From an uncultured Alphaproteobacteria bacterium (lineage in GTDB: Bacteria > Pseudomonadota > Alphaproteobacteria > HIMB59), in assembly GCA_902546975.1 (NCBI GenBank), contig CACCLU010000004.1, forward strand, positions 153,134-210,061: a DNA stretch of 56,928 nucleotides. The letters are read 5' to 3'. Below the pieces are notes generated by a model that saw only the letters and a program-made list of their open reading frames with translations, searched no databases and had not been told where the DNA came from. Positions within the stretch are counted from its first letter, which is position 1. The number at the start of each line of letters is the position of its first letter. Positions 7,911 through 15,808 of the stretch are shown here, in pieces. The position numbers and the translations under genes are program-made.

Positions 7911-9158
7911 TTATACTGCTCCGGCCTCTCTTACAGCTTTAATTTCATCGTCACTCATCTGACAAAATTCTTTTAATATCTCATCAGTATGCTCTCCGAG
8001 AAGTGGAGATCTTTCAACTTTTGCTGGGGAGTCAGATAACTTAATTGGATTACCAACAGTCAAATATTTCCCTCGTTCAGGGTGATCGACTTCGACTATA
8101 GTATTAGTGTCTCTCAGGCCTTGATCTTCAGCTAATTCTTTTAGAGATAATATTGGACCAACTGGTATATCTAAAGGGTTACATATATCCATAACCTCAA
8201 ATTTAGTCTTGGTCATTGTCCATGACTCAATTGAATCAAATATTTCATTTAACCTTGGTAGTCTTTTAGCAGGAGTTGAGTAATTTTCATCCTCTTTCCA
8301 TTCGGGTTTACCAATAACATCACATACTTTTTCCCAAACAGCCGCCTGGGTAATAAAATATGTATATGCGTTAGGATCCTTTTCCCAACCTTTACATTTT
8401 AGAATTCTTCCTGGCTGACCACCACCTGAGTCGTTACCTGCGCGAGGCGTAGAGTCACCAAAAGGAATGTCTTCTCCAAATTGAGAGTATTCTTTTAAAG
8501 GCCCTCTTGAAAGTCTCTGTTGGTCACGAAGTTTAACTCTGCAAAGATTTAAAACTCCATCTTGCATTGCGGCAGATACTCTTTGTCCCTTTCCTGACTT
8601 TTCTCTATGGAATAAAGCAGTAACTATACCCAATGCTAAGTGTAGTCCTGTTCCACTATCTCCTATTTGTGCACCGGTGACTAAAGGAACTTCTCCAAGC
8701 ATACCTGTAGTTGAAGCAGATCCACCTGCGCACTGAGCAACATTCTCATAAACTTTACAATCTTCATATTTGCCAGGACCAAAACCTTTAACAGACGCAT
8801 AAATCATTCTTGGATTTATTTCTTGAATTTTTTCCCATGAAAAGCCCATTCTATCTAAAGCACCAGGAGCAAAATTTTCTACCATGACATCACACTCTTG
8901 GATTAACTTAGTAAATATTTTTGAACCCTCTGGTTTCTTTGGGTTTAATGTTATGCTTCTTTTATTTGAATTTAGCATTGTAAAGTACAAACTGTCTGCA
9001 TCAGGAACGTCTCTTAGCTGACCTCTTGTAGCATCACCCACTCCTGGTCTTTCAACTTTTACGACATCTGCACCAAACCAAGCTAGTAATTGTGTGCAAG
9101 TTGGTCCGGACTGGACATGTGTCATGTCTAATATTTTGACACCTTTTAAAGCTTCCAT
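7911..9158 (-). CDS. frc: Formyl-CoA transferase-like class III CoA-transferase
   Basis: A 415-residue class III (CaiB/BaiF) CoA-transferase, close over its whole length to Oxalobacter formyl-CoA:oxalate CoA-transferase as recalled: [16 protein letters not shown] near the start, [18 protein letters not shown] at about 91-108, KVYENVAQC at 135, catalytic Asp167 in [10 protein letters not shown], the flexible glycine loop SGGGQPG (244-250), LKCKGWE and [10 protein letters not shown] near the end. The family transfers CoA from formyl-CoA to a carboxylate. One substrate-site difference is Gln47 after TRG, where Oxalobacter FRC has Trp48. It has a strong AGGAGG Shine-Dalgarno sequence and lies 16 bp downstream of the ThDP lyase gene. 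Transferase identity is secure; oxalate as substrate is not. Confidence 0.88.
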   Translation of the reverse strand: MEALKGVKILDMTHVQSGPTCTQLLAWFGADVVKVERPGVGDATRGQLRDVPDADSLYFTMLNSNKRSITLNPKKPEGSKIFTKLIQECDVMVENFAPGALDRMGFSWEKIQEINPRMIYASVKGFGPGKYEDCKVYENVAQCAGGSASTTGMLGEVPLVTGAQIGDSGTGLHLALGIVTALFHREKSGKGQRVSAAMQDGVLNLCRVKLRDQQRLSRGPLKEYSQFGEDIPFGDSTPRAGNDSGGGQPGRILKCKGWEKDPNAYTYFITQAAVWEKVCDVIGKPEWKEDENYSTPAKRLPRLNEIFDSIESWTMTKTKFEVMDICNPLDIPVGPILSLKELAEDQGLRDTNTIVEVDHPERGKYLTVGNPIKLSDSPAKVERSPLLGEHTDEILKEFCQMSDDEIKAVREAGAV

Positions 9159-9174
9159 AATTTCCTCCTAAAGT

Positions 9175-10851
9175 TTATTTGTACATAGTCTGGTTTTTTG
9201 TACCAGGAGCAAATTCTTCTTTATCCACCCAAATATTTACGATTGCAGGTATACCTGACTTTACGGCTTCTCTAGCTCTTTGAAGGGCAGGTTGGATTTC
9301 TTTTGCTTCTCTAACAGCTTCGCCATGACCACCAAAGATTTTTGCAAACTCATCAAAGTTAACATCACCCAAGATGTTTCCAACATTTCCTTTATCTTCA
9401 CCATACTTCATAATTTGACCAAATCTGATCTGGTTTTGAGCAGAGTTATTACCAATAACTGTTAAAACAGGTGCTTTGTGTCTGACAAAAGCCTCGAAGT
9501 CCATTCCGGTCATCGAAAAAGCACCATCACCACAATATAAAAGAATTTCTTTTTCAGGTGCAGCTAATTTGGCTGCAAGCGCGTATGGTACTCCGACACC
9601 TAAAGTTCCAAGGGGCCCTGGGTCCATCCAAGCACCAGGCATTCTAGGTTGAACTGCTTGAGCACTTATGGTTACGACGTCTCCTCCATCACCTATGTAT
9701 ATAGTATCATCATTTAAAAACTGGTTGAGTTCCCAAGCTACTCTATAAGGACTAATAGGAGATTTATCTGTTGTAAATGTAGGCATCAATTTTTCTAAAG
9801 CTGCCTCTTCTCCAGATCGAAGTTCATTAAACCAATCTAATCGATCTTTTTTTGTTCCAGCTTCAGAGATAGCCTTTAGAGTTGTTCCTATATGTCCAAC
9901 TAAACCAAGTGATATATCTCTATTTTTTCCAACAGTTCTATAGTCCATATCAATTTGAATAACAGTTGCGTTAGGATTTAATCTTTTACCGTAACCCATT
10001 CTAAAATCAAAAGGTGTTCCAACAATTATAATACAATCTGACTTGGTAAAGGCATTTCTTCTTGTTCTGTGAAAGTGATGTGGGTCTCCAGGAGGCATTG
10101 AACCTCTTGCAGCACCATTTAAATAAGCTGGGATATTCATATTTTTAACAAAGTCGATTGCATCTTTCGTAGATTGGCAAGTCCAAACCTGTTGACCTAA
10201 AAGTATGCATGGTCTCTCTGCATTAGAAATAATATCAGCAGCTTTTTGTACATCTACTGGGTCTGCTAATGTTTTTGATGAAGCACTATATTTTCCAGCT
10301 TCTGGTAAGACGGCTTTGCTCATTGGAATTGAAGAGTCAAGTATGTCTCTTGGAATTTCTAAAAATGATGGACCAAAAGATCCATTTCTGGTTTCCCTAA
10401 AAGCCATTGATACCATGTCTGCACATCTCTCGGTTGACATTACAGTTGCTGCAAATTTTGTAATTGGTTGCATCATGTCTACGTGAGGTAAATCTTGTAA
10501 AGATCCCATTTTATGTTGTGTGAGTGAACTTTGTCCTCCTATTAAAAGCATTGGGATTTCAGCTCTAAAAGCATTTGCTACTCCTGTTAATGCATGTGTC
10601 GTGCCTGGTCCAGCGGTTACAACTGCACACCCAGGTTTACCTGTCATTCTTGCATAACCATCAGCTGCATGAGAGGCAACTTCTTCATGACGTACGTCAA
10701 TAATTTTAATTCCTTCGTTTAGACATCCATTGTAAATATCAATAATGTGTCCCCCACATAAAGTGTAAATAACCTCAACTCCCTCTGCTTTAAGGGCTTT
10801 AGCAACCAGCTCCCCGCCAGTTATCATTTGTTCGTTCGATCCTGTAGACAT
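9175..10851 (-). CDS. ThDP-dependent lyase/decarboxylase, 2-hydroxyacyl-CoA lyase or oxalyl-CoA decarboxylase type
   Basis: A 558-residue enzyme with the three-domain ThDP architecture. The N-terminal pyrimidine-binding domain has activating Glu56 in DVRHEEVASHAADGYAR and the TAGPGTTHALTG loop. A central domain follows. The C-terminal diphosphate-binding domain has GDG at 441-443 and NN at 468-469. The early IYTLCGGHIIDIY region resembles mammalian ILVBL/HACL2 more than canonical Oxalobacter Oxc, which has a GIPITNLA-like sequence there (from memory). The neighbouring Frc-like transferase and formyl-transferase-fold gene argue for cleavage of an acyl-CoA to formyl-CoA. Acetolactate synthase, glyoxylate carboligase or sulfoacetaldehyde acetyltransferase are alternatives. 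The Shine-Dalgarno sequence is AAGAGG. A GntR-type palindrome lies 18 bp upstream of the start. Confidence 0.78.
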   Translation of the reverse strand: MSTGSNEQMITGGELVAKALKAEGVEVIYTLCGGHIIDIYNGCLNEGIKIIDVRHEEVASHAADGYARMTGKPGCAVVTAGPGTTHALTGVANAFRAEIPMLLIGGQSSLTQHKMGSLQDLPHVDMMQPITKFAATVMSTERCADMVSMAFRETRNGSFGPSFLEIPRDILDSSIPMSKAVLPEAGKYSASSKTLADPVDVQKAADIISNAERPCILLGQQVWTCQSTKDAIDFVKNMNIPAYLNGAARGSMPPGDPHHFHRTRRNAFTKSDCIIIVGTPFDFRMGYGKRLNPNATVIQIDMDYRTVGKNRDISLGLVGHIGTTLKAISEAGTKKDRLDWFNELRSGEEAALEKLMPTFTTDKSPISPYRVAWELNQFLNDDTIYIGDGGDVVTISAQAVQPRMPGAWMDPGPLGTLGVGVPYALAAKLAAPEKEILLYCGDGAFSMTGMDFEAFVRHKAPVLTVIGNNSAQNQIRFGQIMKYGEDKGNVGNILGDVNFDEFAKIFGGHGEAVREAKEIQPALQRAREAVKSGIPAIVNIWVDKEEFAPGTKNQTMYK

Positions 10852-10868
10852 TTTTAACCTCTTCTTGG

Positions 10869-10885
10869 TGGTATAATGTATACCA
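10869..10885. promoter_or_regulatory. Putative GntR operator upstream of the ThDP lyase gene
   Basis: A perfect 17-bp palindrome with 7-bp arms, TGGTATA-ATG-TATACCA. The central 13 bases GTATAATGTATAC recur exactly at 14803-14815. It lies between the regulator gene and the lyase gene, 18 bp before the lyase start. On the minus strand a weak promoter (TTGCAA, 17-bp spacer, TACATT) can be drawn with its -10 box inside the palindrome, which would fit repression. The GTATAC-containing symmetry is typical of GntR/FCD regulators, and a FCD-type regulator gene is adjacent. Binding is inferred. Confidence 0.65.
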
Positions 10886-10914
10886 GATTTAGAGGTCTTG
10901 CAAAGAATTTTGCC

Positions 10915-11574
10915 TTATGAATTAATGCTTTCTTGTATCTTATCAACTAAAGTAAGTGCGTGATTTTTAAGAAGTTTTTCTGCTTTTGATCCCTGGCCTG
11001 CGACAAGAGATCTAACAATTTCATTGTGTTCATCAATAGATTTGACAGCTCTATGTGACTCTATTACAAATTTTTTCCTCAAGTATTGTAAATGAATTAA
11101 CTGTGACTCTAAAATTTCTCCCATTAATTTTACTTTAGTTAATTTCATAATTTGATTATGAAATTTAATATTATCATTTGAGTAGTTATCAAGTTCAGAC
11201 AAAACGTTCTCTTTTGAGTAATGACAATACTTATTTAAACTTTCAATCTCATCTTTAGTTGAATTAGCAATAATTAAATGAGCTGCATAACCCTCTAGAC
11301 CTGCCCATACAGTTACAATATCAATCAATTCTTTTTTTGATTTTCTGTGCACAAATACGCCTCTTCTTGGAACTGTTTTAACAATTCCCTCTTGCTCTAA
11401 TTTAGCAACAGCTTCTCGAATAGGTGTCCTACTAACTCCTAGCTTTTCAGATAATTGCCTTTCATCTAGATGAAAATCACTTTGTTTTAAATATATATTA
11501 AGTGACAAAATATATCTTTTTAGTGAGTCGTATACCTTACCTTTTAGGTTTACCGGTCCTATTTTTTGGATCAT
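10915..11574 (-). CDS. GntR family (FCD subfamily) transcriptional regulator
   Basis: A 219-residue regulator. The N-terminal winged helix-turn-helix (about 10-75) has the GntR pattern LDERQLSEKLGVSRTPIREA followed by LEQEGIVKTVPRRGVFV. The C-terminal all-helical FCD domain (about 85-210) has the likely metal-binding residues in DNIKFHNQIM, a later histidine in DEHNEIV, and NHALTL. FCD-type GntR proteins usually sense a small carboxylate that is the substrate of the regulated pathway. It starts immediately after the tctA stop and precedes the lyase gene, so it sits inside the cassette it probably controls. The two identical palindromic cores at 10871 and 14803 are its likely operators. Confidence 0.9.
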   Translation of the reverse strand: MIQKIGPVNLKGKVYDSLKRYILSLNIYLKQSDFHLDERQLSEKLGVSRTPIREAVAKLEQEGIVKTVPRRGVFVHRKSKKELIDIVTVWAGLEGYAAHLIIANSTKDEIESLNKYCHYSKENVLSELDNYSNDNIKFHNQIMKLTKVKLMGEILESQLIHLQYLRKKFVIESHRAVKSIDEHNEIVRSLVAGQGSKAEKLLKNHALTLVDKIQESINS

Positions 11575-13098
11575 TTACGTAGTCTGTGCTTTTTTAAAAA
11601 ATTTTCTGTAAAGAGGGCCAAATGCTGGCATAATTAAAAGCACAATTGCAATATACATTATGATTGCAGCAATAGGTTTTTCTGCCATATCAAAAAATAT
11701 ACCCATACTACCATCAGATAAAATTAGAGACTGTCTTAAAGCTTTTTCAGCTAATGGACCAAGAACAATAGATAAAACAGCTGGTGCCACAGGGTAATCT
11801 AATTTTCTCAAAATGTATCCGGCAAAACCGAATAGCAACATTAACCATACGTCGTGAAGGCTTTGTGTAGGTGCATAACCGCCTGTTACACAAAGAACAA
11901 AAATAACTGGAGCCAAGATGGCAAATGGTATCCGTAATACCATTAAAAAAGCTGGAATTAACGCAATATTTAAAACCAGTGTAAAGAAGTTAGCAATGTA
12001 AAGACTACCAATTAAGCCCCAAACAAACTCGGGTTCTTGAGTGAATAAAAGAGGACCTGGTGTAAGTCCCCATAAAATCATGCCACCAAGTAAAATAGCA
12101 GTCGTAGGTGATCCTGGAATACCTAATGTTAACATAGGGAGCATACTTCCAGTACTAGCAGAATTATTTGCACATTCCGGAGCAACAACTCCAGCAGGAA
12201 CACCTGAACCAAATTCTTTTGAATTTTTTGATAATTGTTTTGTAATTCCATATGACATAAGTGATGCCGGTGTGGCACCTGCCGCAGGGAGTATTCCTAC
12301 AAAGAAACCTAGAAAAGAACCAATGTTCATTGCCATTATAGTTTTTTTAAGAGCGCCAAATGCTCTTCCAACTTCCTTCATGTTGACTGATAATTTTGAC
12401 ATTTGAACTTTACCTTTTGTTTCTTCAAGGGTCCAAAGCATCTCTCCAATTCCATAAATTCCGATAGCAAGTACAAGGAAATTAATTCCATGAAGAAATC
12501 CAGGGATATTAAAGAAAATTAATCTTGGCTTTCCTGTAATTAGATCTAAGCCTATAGTTGATAAAGCTAATCCAATTAATATAGAAAAAATAGTTTTTGG
12601 AACGTCATCTCCACCTAAGCCTACAAATGTTGCAAAGGCCATTACCATTAATGCAAAGGTTTCAGGCGCATTAAATCTTAGTGCTACCTCAGCCAGAGGT
12701 GGTGCAAATAAAGTAAATAAAATAACAGATACAGTTCCACCAACAAAGGAACCTACTGCTGCTGCAGTTAAAGCTGTCATAGCTTCTCCCTTAACAGCTA
12801 AGGGTCTTCCATCAAAAACTGTAGCTACTGCAGTAGAAGCTCCAGGTATACCTAGCATAACGGAACTTATGGCACCTCCATACATAGCGCCGTAATAGAC
12901 AGCTGCTAAAAATATTATTGCTGCAGTGGGTGGTATAATAAATGTAATTGGAATAAGTATTGCAACACCATTAACTGAACCAAGACCAGGCATTGCACCC
13001 ACAAATAAACCAATTAGACAGCCAAATACTAAAAGACCAAGGTTTAATGGTTCAAAGGATACAAAAATTCCCTCTAGAAGAAGTATAAATACATCCAT
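11575..13098 (-). CDS. tctA: Tripartite tricarboxylate transporter large membrane subunit TctA
   Basis: A 507-residue membrane protein of the TctA family, with about 11-12 hydrophobic segments. Typical motifs are FVGAMPGLGSVNGVAILIP near the N-terminus, YYGAMYGGAISSVMLGIPG at about 68-86, the second-repeat counterpart GILPAAGATPASLMSYG, and STGSMLPMLTLGIPGSPTTA. The two GxxPGxG-type repeats form the substrate pathway. It lies in the usual C-B-A order and its stop abuts the gntR start codon. It imports a carboxylate captured by the periplasmic TctC using an ion gradient, plausibly sodium. The substrate is not predictable from sequence, but the frc-like and lyase genes downstream suggest an oxalate-, glycolate- or 2-hydroxyacid-like compound. 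Confidence 0.93.
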   Translation of the reverse strand: MDVFILLLEGIFVSFEPLNLGLLVFGCLIGLFVGAMPGLGSVNGVAILIPITFIIPPTAAIIFLAAVYYGAMYGGAISSVMLGIPGASTAVATVFDGRPLAVKGEAMTALTAAAVGSFVGGTVSVILFTLFAPPLAEVALRFNAPETFALMVMAFATFVGLGGDDVPKTIFSILIGLALSTIGLDLITGKPRLIFFNIPGFLHGINFLVLAIGIYGIGEMLWTLEETKGKVQMSKLSVNMKEVGRAFGALKKTIMAMNIGSFLGFFVGILPAAGATPASLMSYGITKQLSKNSKEFGSGVPAGVVAPECANNSASTGSMLPMLTLGIPGSPTTAILLGGMILWGLTPGPLLFTQEPEFVWGLIGSLYIANFFTLVLNIALIPAFLMVLRIPFAILAPVIFVLCVTGGYAPTQSLHDVWLMLLFGFAGYILRKLDYPVAPAVLSIVLGPLAEKALRQSLILSDGSMGIFFDMAEKPIAAIIMYIAIVLLIMPAFGPLYRKFFKKAQTT

Positions 13099-13126
13099 CT
13101 TTTATGTCTTCACTTTACCAATCTCA

Positions 13127-13651
13127 TTAAGAATACATAAAATCGTATACTGGATAAAATAAGGGCTCTGAAATACCTTGGGGTAAAGGTATTTTTAAAA
13201 GCCATTCAAAAAATAAAAAGGTTAAAACTGGTGTGATTAAAGAGAATACAGATATAAATAGGACACTTTTAGAACTAAAATATCTAAGATAAAAAGCTAA
13301 AAAAAAGATAAGTGAAAAGTAAATTCCCAAATAGCCTATTGCTAAAACTAAAATAACTAATGAAATAATTGTTACTGCAATATATTTGAATGCTTCAGCC
13401 TCAATAAAAGGAGAGTCATCTTTAGATTGTGGTGACCTTTTTAGAACGAATTTAATTATGGTAAGGACAGTGCAAATAAGCATGCCAAGAGAAAGGTAAA
13501 AAGGAAGAAATCCCGCACCCATGTTTTCTTCTGCGTTCCATGTAATTCTATTCTCAACACTTTTAATCATCAGAGCGATTGAGCATAACGCTAAAATAAC
13601 GGCCACCGCAATTTCTGCTCTTTTGACAGTTATTTTGTTTGTTACGCTCAT
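13127..13651 (-). CDS. tctB: Tripartite tricarboxylate transporter small membrane subunit TctB
   Basis: A 174-residue protein with four hydrophobic helices, matching the TctB family by size, topology and position between tctC and tctA. Recognisable are the MGAGFLPFYLSLGMLICTVLT segment after helix 1 (the family's GPGxFP-like motif, here GAGFLPF) and a C-terminal FFEWLLKIPLPQG ending, typical of TctB. The gap to tctC is 19 bp and to tctA 28 bp, so all three form one transcript. It is a partner of TctA in the inner membrane; its exact role in the family is poorly known. Confidence 0.85.
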   Translation of the reverse strand: MSVTNKITVKRAEIAVAVILALCSIALMIKSVENRITWNAEENMGAGFLPFYLSLGMLICTVLTIIKFVLKRSPQSKDDSPFIEAEAFKYIAVTIISLVILVLAIGYLGIYFSLIFFLAFYLRYFSSKSVLFISVFSLITPVLTFLFFEWLLKIPLPQGISEPLFYPVYDFMYS

Positions 13652-13670
13652 ATCACTCTTAATTTAAATA

Positions 13671-14648
13671 TTAGTCAAAGTTTTTAATGATCTCACCGTG
13701 CTTAGCATATTCGATTGCTAAGAAATCTTTCAGACCAAAACCCTCTAACCAGCTCATTAACTTTCCATCGTCGATGTTGAAAGTTTGGAATTCGTCATCA
13801 TGATAAACAGTGTGAAGAAGTCCTGTGTAGTACTTCTCTACCTCTGCATCAACACCAGCTGGAGCCATAAATGCTCTCATCATATAGTATTCAAGATCAG
13901 GATAACCTAATTCATATGAAGATGGTACTTCTGGGAATGCAGGATTTCTCTCAGGAGTCATCATAACTAATGCTTTTGAATCACCTGATTGATAGAATCC
14001 CATCTGCTCAGAAGGGTTGTTTAATGTAAAATCTGACTCGCCGCCAACTAGACCTTTTGCAACAGCACCACCACCGTCATATGGTACGTACTTTGCATCA
14101 AATCCAAACTGACCTCTCATCATACCAAGAAGTAATTCGTCCTCAGACATACTTCCTGTACCACCCATTACTAGACCATTGCCTTTAGCAAGTGCGATGA
14201 AGTCATCAAATGTTTCTACACCTTGAGTATTTTTACCTTCAGTTGCAATCCATACTAAGAATGTATCTGTAATAAGTCTTGCTAATGGTGTGAAGTCATT
14301 AAAGAAGTCAATTCCTAACTCAGGCTGGTTAACAGGTGTAGTTAGAACGTTGTTAAGAGTAATGATAAGTGTGTGCTCATCACCAGCTTTTTTCTTAACA
14401 TAAGTCATAGCTTCACCACCAGAACCACCTTTTTTATTAATCGGAATCACTGGCTTAGATGCGTAGTCGTTTTTCTCGATAACACCTTGAACTAATCTAG
14501 CAATTTCGTCAGCTCCACCACCTTGACCAGCTGGGATAATAAGTTCAATAGGCTTCTTTGGACTAAAAGGCTTCGCAGAAGACACTGAACTAACAGCGAC
14601 AAGTGAAAGTGAAACAATAACTAATGCTAATTTTTTGATTATTGACAT
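13671..14648 (-). CDS. tctC: Tripartite tricarboxylate transporter periplasmic substrate-binding protein TctC
   Basis: A 325-residue protein starting with a signal peptide (MSIIKKLALVIVSLSLVAVS, cleavage probably after SSVSSA), then the mature start FSPKKPIELIIPAGQGGGADE, which is the Bug/TctC family signature. Later features include NKKGGSGGEAM, the ligand-loop region GGTGSMSEDELLLG, and YDGGGAVAKGLVGGESDF. It binds a carboxylate in the periplasm and hands it to TctA/B. It is the first gene of the cassette and has a very strong Shine-Dalgarno sequence (TAGGAGG, 7 bp before ATG), consistent with high expression of a binding protein in an oligotroph. Bug proteins bind diverse mono-, di- and tricarboxylates; the ligand here is unknown. 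Confidence 0.93.
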   Translation of the reverse strand: MSIIKKLALVIVSLSLVAVSSVSSAKPFSPKKPIELIIPAGQGGGADEIARLVQGVIEKNDYASKPVIPINKKGGSGGEAMTYVKKKAGDEHTLIITLNNVLTTPVNQPELGIDFFNDFTPLARLITDTFLVWIATEGKNTQGVETFDDFIALAKGNGLVMGGTGSMSEDELLLGMMRGQFGFDAKYVPYDGGGAVAKGLVGGESDFTLNNPSEQMGFYQSGDSKALVMMTPERNPAFPEVPSSYELGYPDLEYYMMRAFMAPAGVDAEVEKYYTGLLHTVYHDDEFQTFNIDDGKLMSWLEGFGLKDFLAIEYAKHGEIIKNFD

Positions 14649-14691
14649 ATTGTTTCCTCCTATAGGTTAAGCAGTACAATAAACTATTTAA

Positions 14692-14714
14692 GAGAATATT
14701 AAAAATATATTCTT
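14692..14714. repeat. AT-rich inverted repeat in the tctC 5' region
   Basis: AGAATAT (14693-14699) and ATATTCT (14707-14713) form perfect 7-bp arms around a 7-bp AT spacer, in the 188-bp space between tctC and the divergent quinone reductase gene. It could be a second regulator site or part of the tctC promoter. In such AT-rich DNA a chance repeat is also possible, and no second copy was seen in the window. Confidence 0.3.
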
Positions 14715-14800
14715 AATTTAGGATTTAGTTTAAAATTAGAAAAAAACATTGTTTTAGCATTGATTTTCCTAACTTTTACAACAGTGATTGTGTTATTTAA

Positions 14801-14817
14801 TTGTATAATGTATACAA
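14801..14817. promoter_or_regulatory. Putative GntR operator between tctC and the quinone reductase gene
   Basis: A perfect 17-bp palindrome, TTGTATA-ATG-TATACAA, sharing the exact 13-base core GTATAATGTATAC with the site at 10871-10883. It lies 152 bp upstream of tctC and about 20 bp upstream of the preferred start of the divergent quinone reductase gene, so one regulator could control both directions. A TTG codon inside it (14801) opens the longest reading frame of the reductase, but that start would place coding sequence over the operator and is not favoured. Confidence 0.65.
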
Positions 14818-14836
14818 AATACCACAGGCAGTTAAA

Positions 14837-15808
14837 TTGAAGTTTATAAATTATAAAAATGGAAGTTTGTTTCTAGACGAAAAAGAGATCGCTGACCCTC
14901 TTGATGAACAAATCCAAATTGAAATTCATTTCGCTGGAATAAATAGAGCAGATATTCTCCAAAAAAATGGACATTATCCACCACCCTCAGGTGAGAGTGA
15001 AATTATTGGATTAGAGTGTTCCGGAATAGTTACCAAATTAGGAAAGTCAGTAAAAAACTTTAGTTTAGGAGACCAAGTTTGTGCAATTCTTGGAGGCGGT
15101 GGATATGCGGAGTACGTAAATGTTAATGAAAAACAAGTAATGCCATTACCAAAAAATTTAAATTTACATGAAGCTGGCTGCTTACCGGAAACCACACTCA
15201 CTGTTTTTGAGAATATTTTCAATGTATCTAAATTTCATAGAGATGAGGCGATTTTGATACATGGTGGAAGTAGTGGTATCGGCACAACAGCTATTTCAAT
15301 TCTTAAAAATTATACAAAAAATATTTTTGTAACCGCTGGTACGAGTGGGAAATGTAAGAGTTGTATCGAATTAGGAGCCACTGATGCTATTAACTACAAA
15401 GATACAGATTTTGAAGAATATTTTAATGAGAAAAAATTAAAGGTTGATGTAATATTAGATATGGTTGGAGGAGATTATTTAAAAAAAAATTTAAAAATAT
15501 TAAACTTTAAAGGAAGACTTACATATATTGCTGCTCTCGGTGGGATTAAAGCAGAAACTAATCTTTTACATATAATGAATAAACAATTAAAAATATCTGG
15601 ATCAACATTAAGATCAAGATCTCCATCTGAAAAGGGAAATATTGTTGATCAGGTTGTCAAAGAAATATGGCCTTTGATAGAGAATGATAAATATAAACCA
15701 ACGATTTTTGAAACTTTTAATATGAGTGATGCAAATAAAGCACATGAGGTTATGGAAAAATCTGACCATACAGGAAAAATAGTTTTAAGCATAAAAGGAG
15801 AAAAATAA
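14837..15808 (+). CDS. Zinc-free quinone oxidoreductase (NADPH:quinone reductase, MDR family)
   Basis: A 323-residue medium-chain reductase. The N-terminal GroES-like domain has [21 protein letters not shown] and [14 protein letters not shown]. The Rossmann half has the nucleotide-binding [17 protein letters not shown], then an [12 protein letters not shown] segment. No structural or catalytic zinc-ligand pattern is seen, as in QOR/PIG3-type enzymes. The start is uncertain: the frame is open from TTG 14801, but that codon is inside the palindromic operator. TTG 14837 gives a normal MKFINY-type N-terminus and is preferred. The stop overlaps the start of sucC by 1 base, so the three plus-strand genes form an operon. 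The substrate is unknown. Confidence 0.82.
   Translation: MKFINYKNGSLFLDEKEIADPLDEQIQIEIHFAGINRADILQKNGHYPPPSGESEIIGLECSGIVTKLGKSVKNFSLGDQVCAILGGGGYAEYVNVNEKQVMPLPKNLNLHEAGCLPETTLTVFENIFNVSKFHRDEAILIHGGSSGIGTTAISILKNYTKNIFVTAGTSGKCKSCIELGATDAINYKDTDFEEYFNEKKLKVDVILDMVGGDYLKKNLKILNFKGRLTYIAALGGIKAETNLLHIMNKQLKISGSTLRSRSPSEKGNIVDQVVKEIWPLIENDKYKPTIFETFNMSDANKAHEVMEKSDHTGKIVLSIKGEK

Noticed and set aside
9175-10851. Naming the ThDP gene ilvB (acetolactate synthase)
   Set aside because: No small regulatory subunit gene is adjacent, and the flanking Frc-like and formyl-THF-type genes point to formyl-CoA chemistry.
14692-14714. Inverted repeat read as a Rho-independent terminator
   Set aside because: It is pure AT with no GC-rich stem, and lies between two divergent genes where no terminator is needed.
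14801-14836. TTG at 14801 as start of the quinone oxidoreductase
   Set aside because: It would place the first codons on the palindromic operator and add 12 residues absent from the family; TTG 14837 gives a normal N-terminus.
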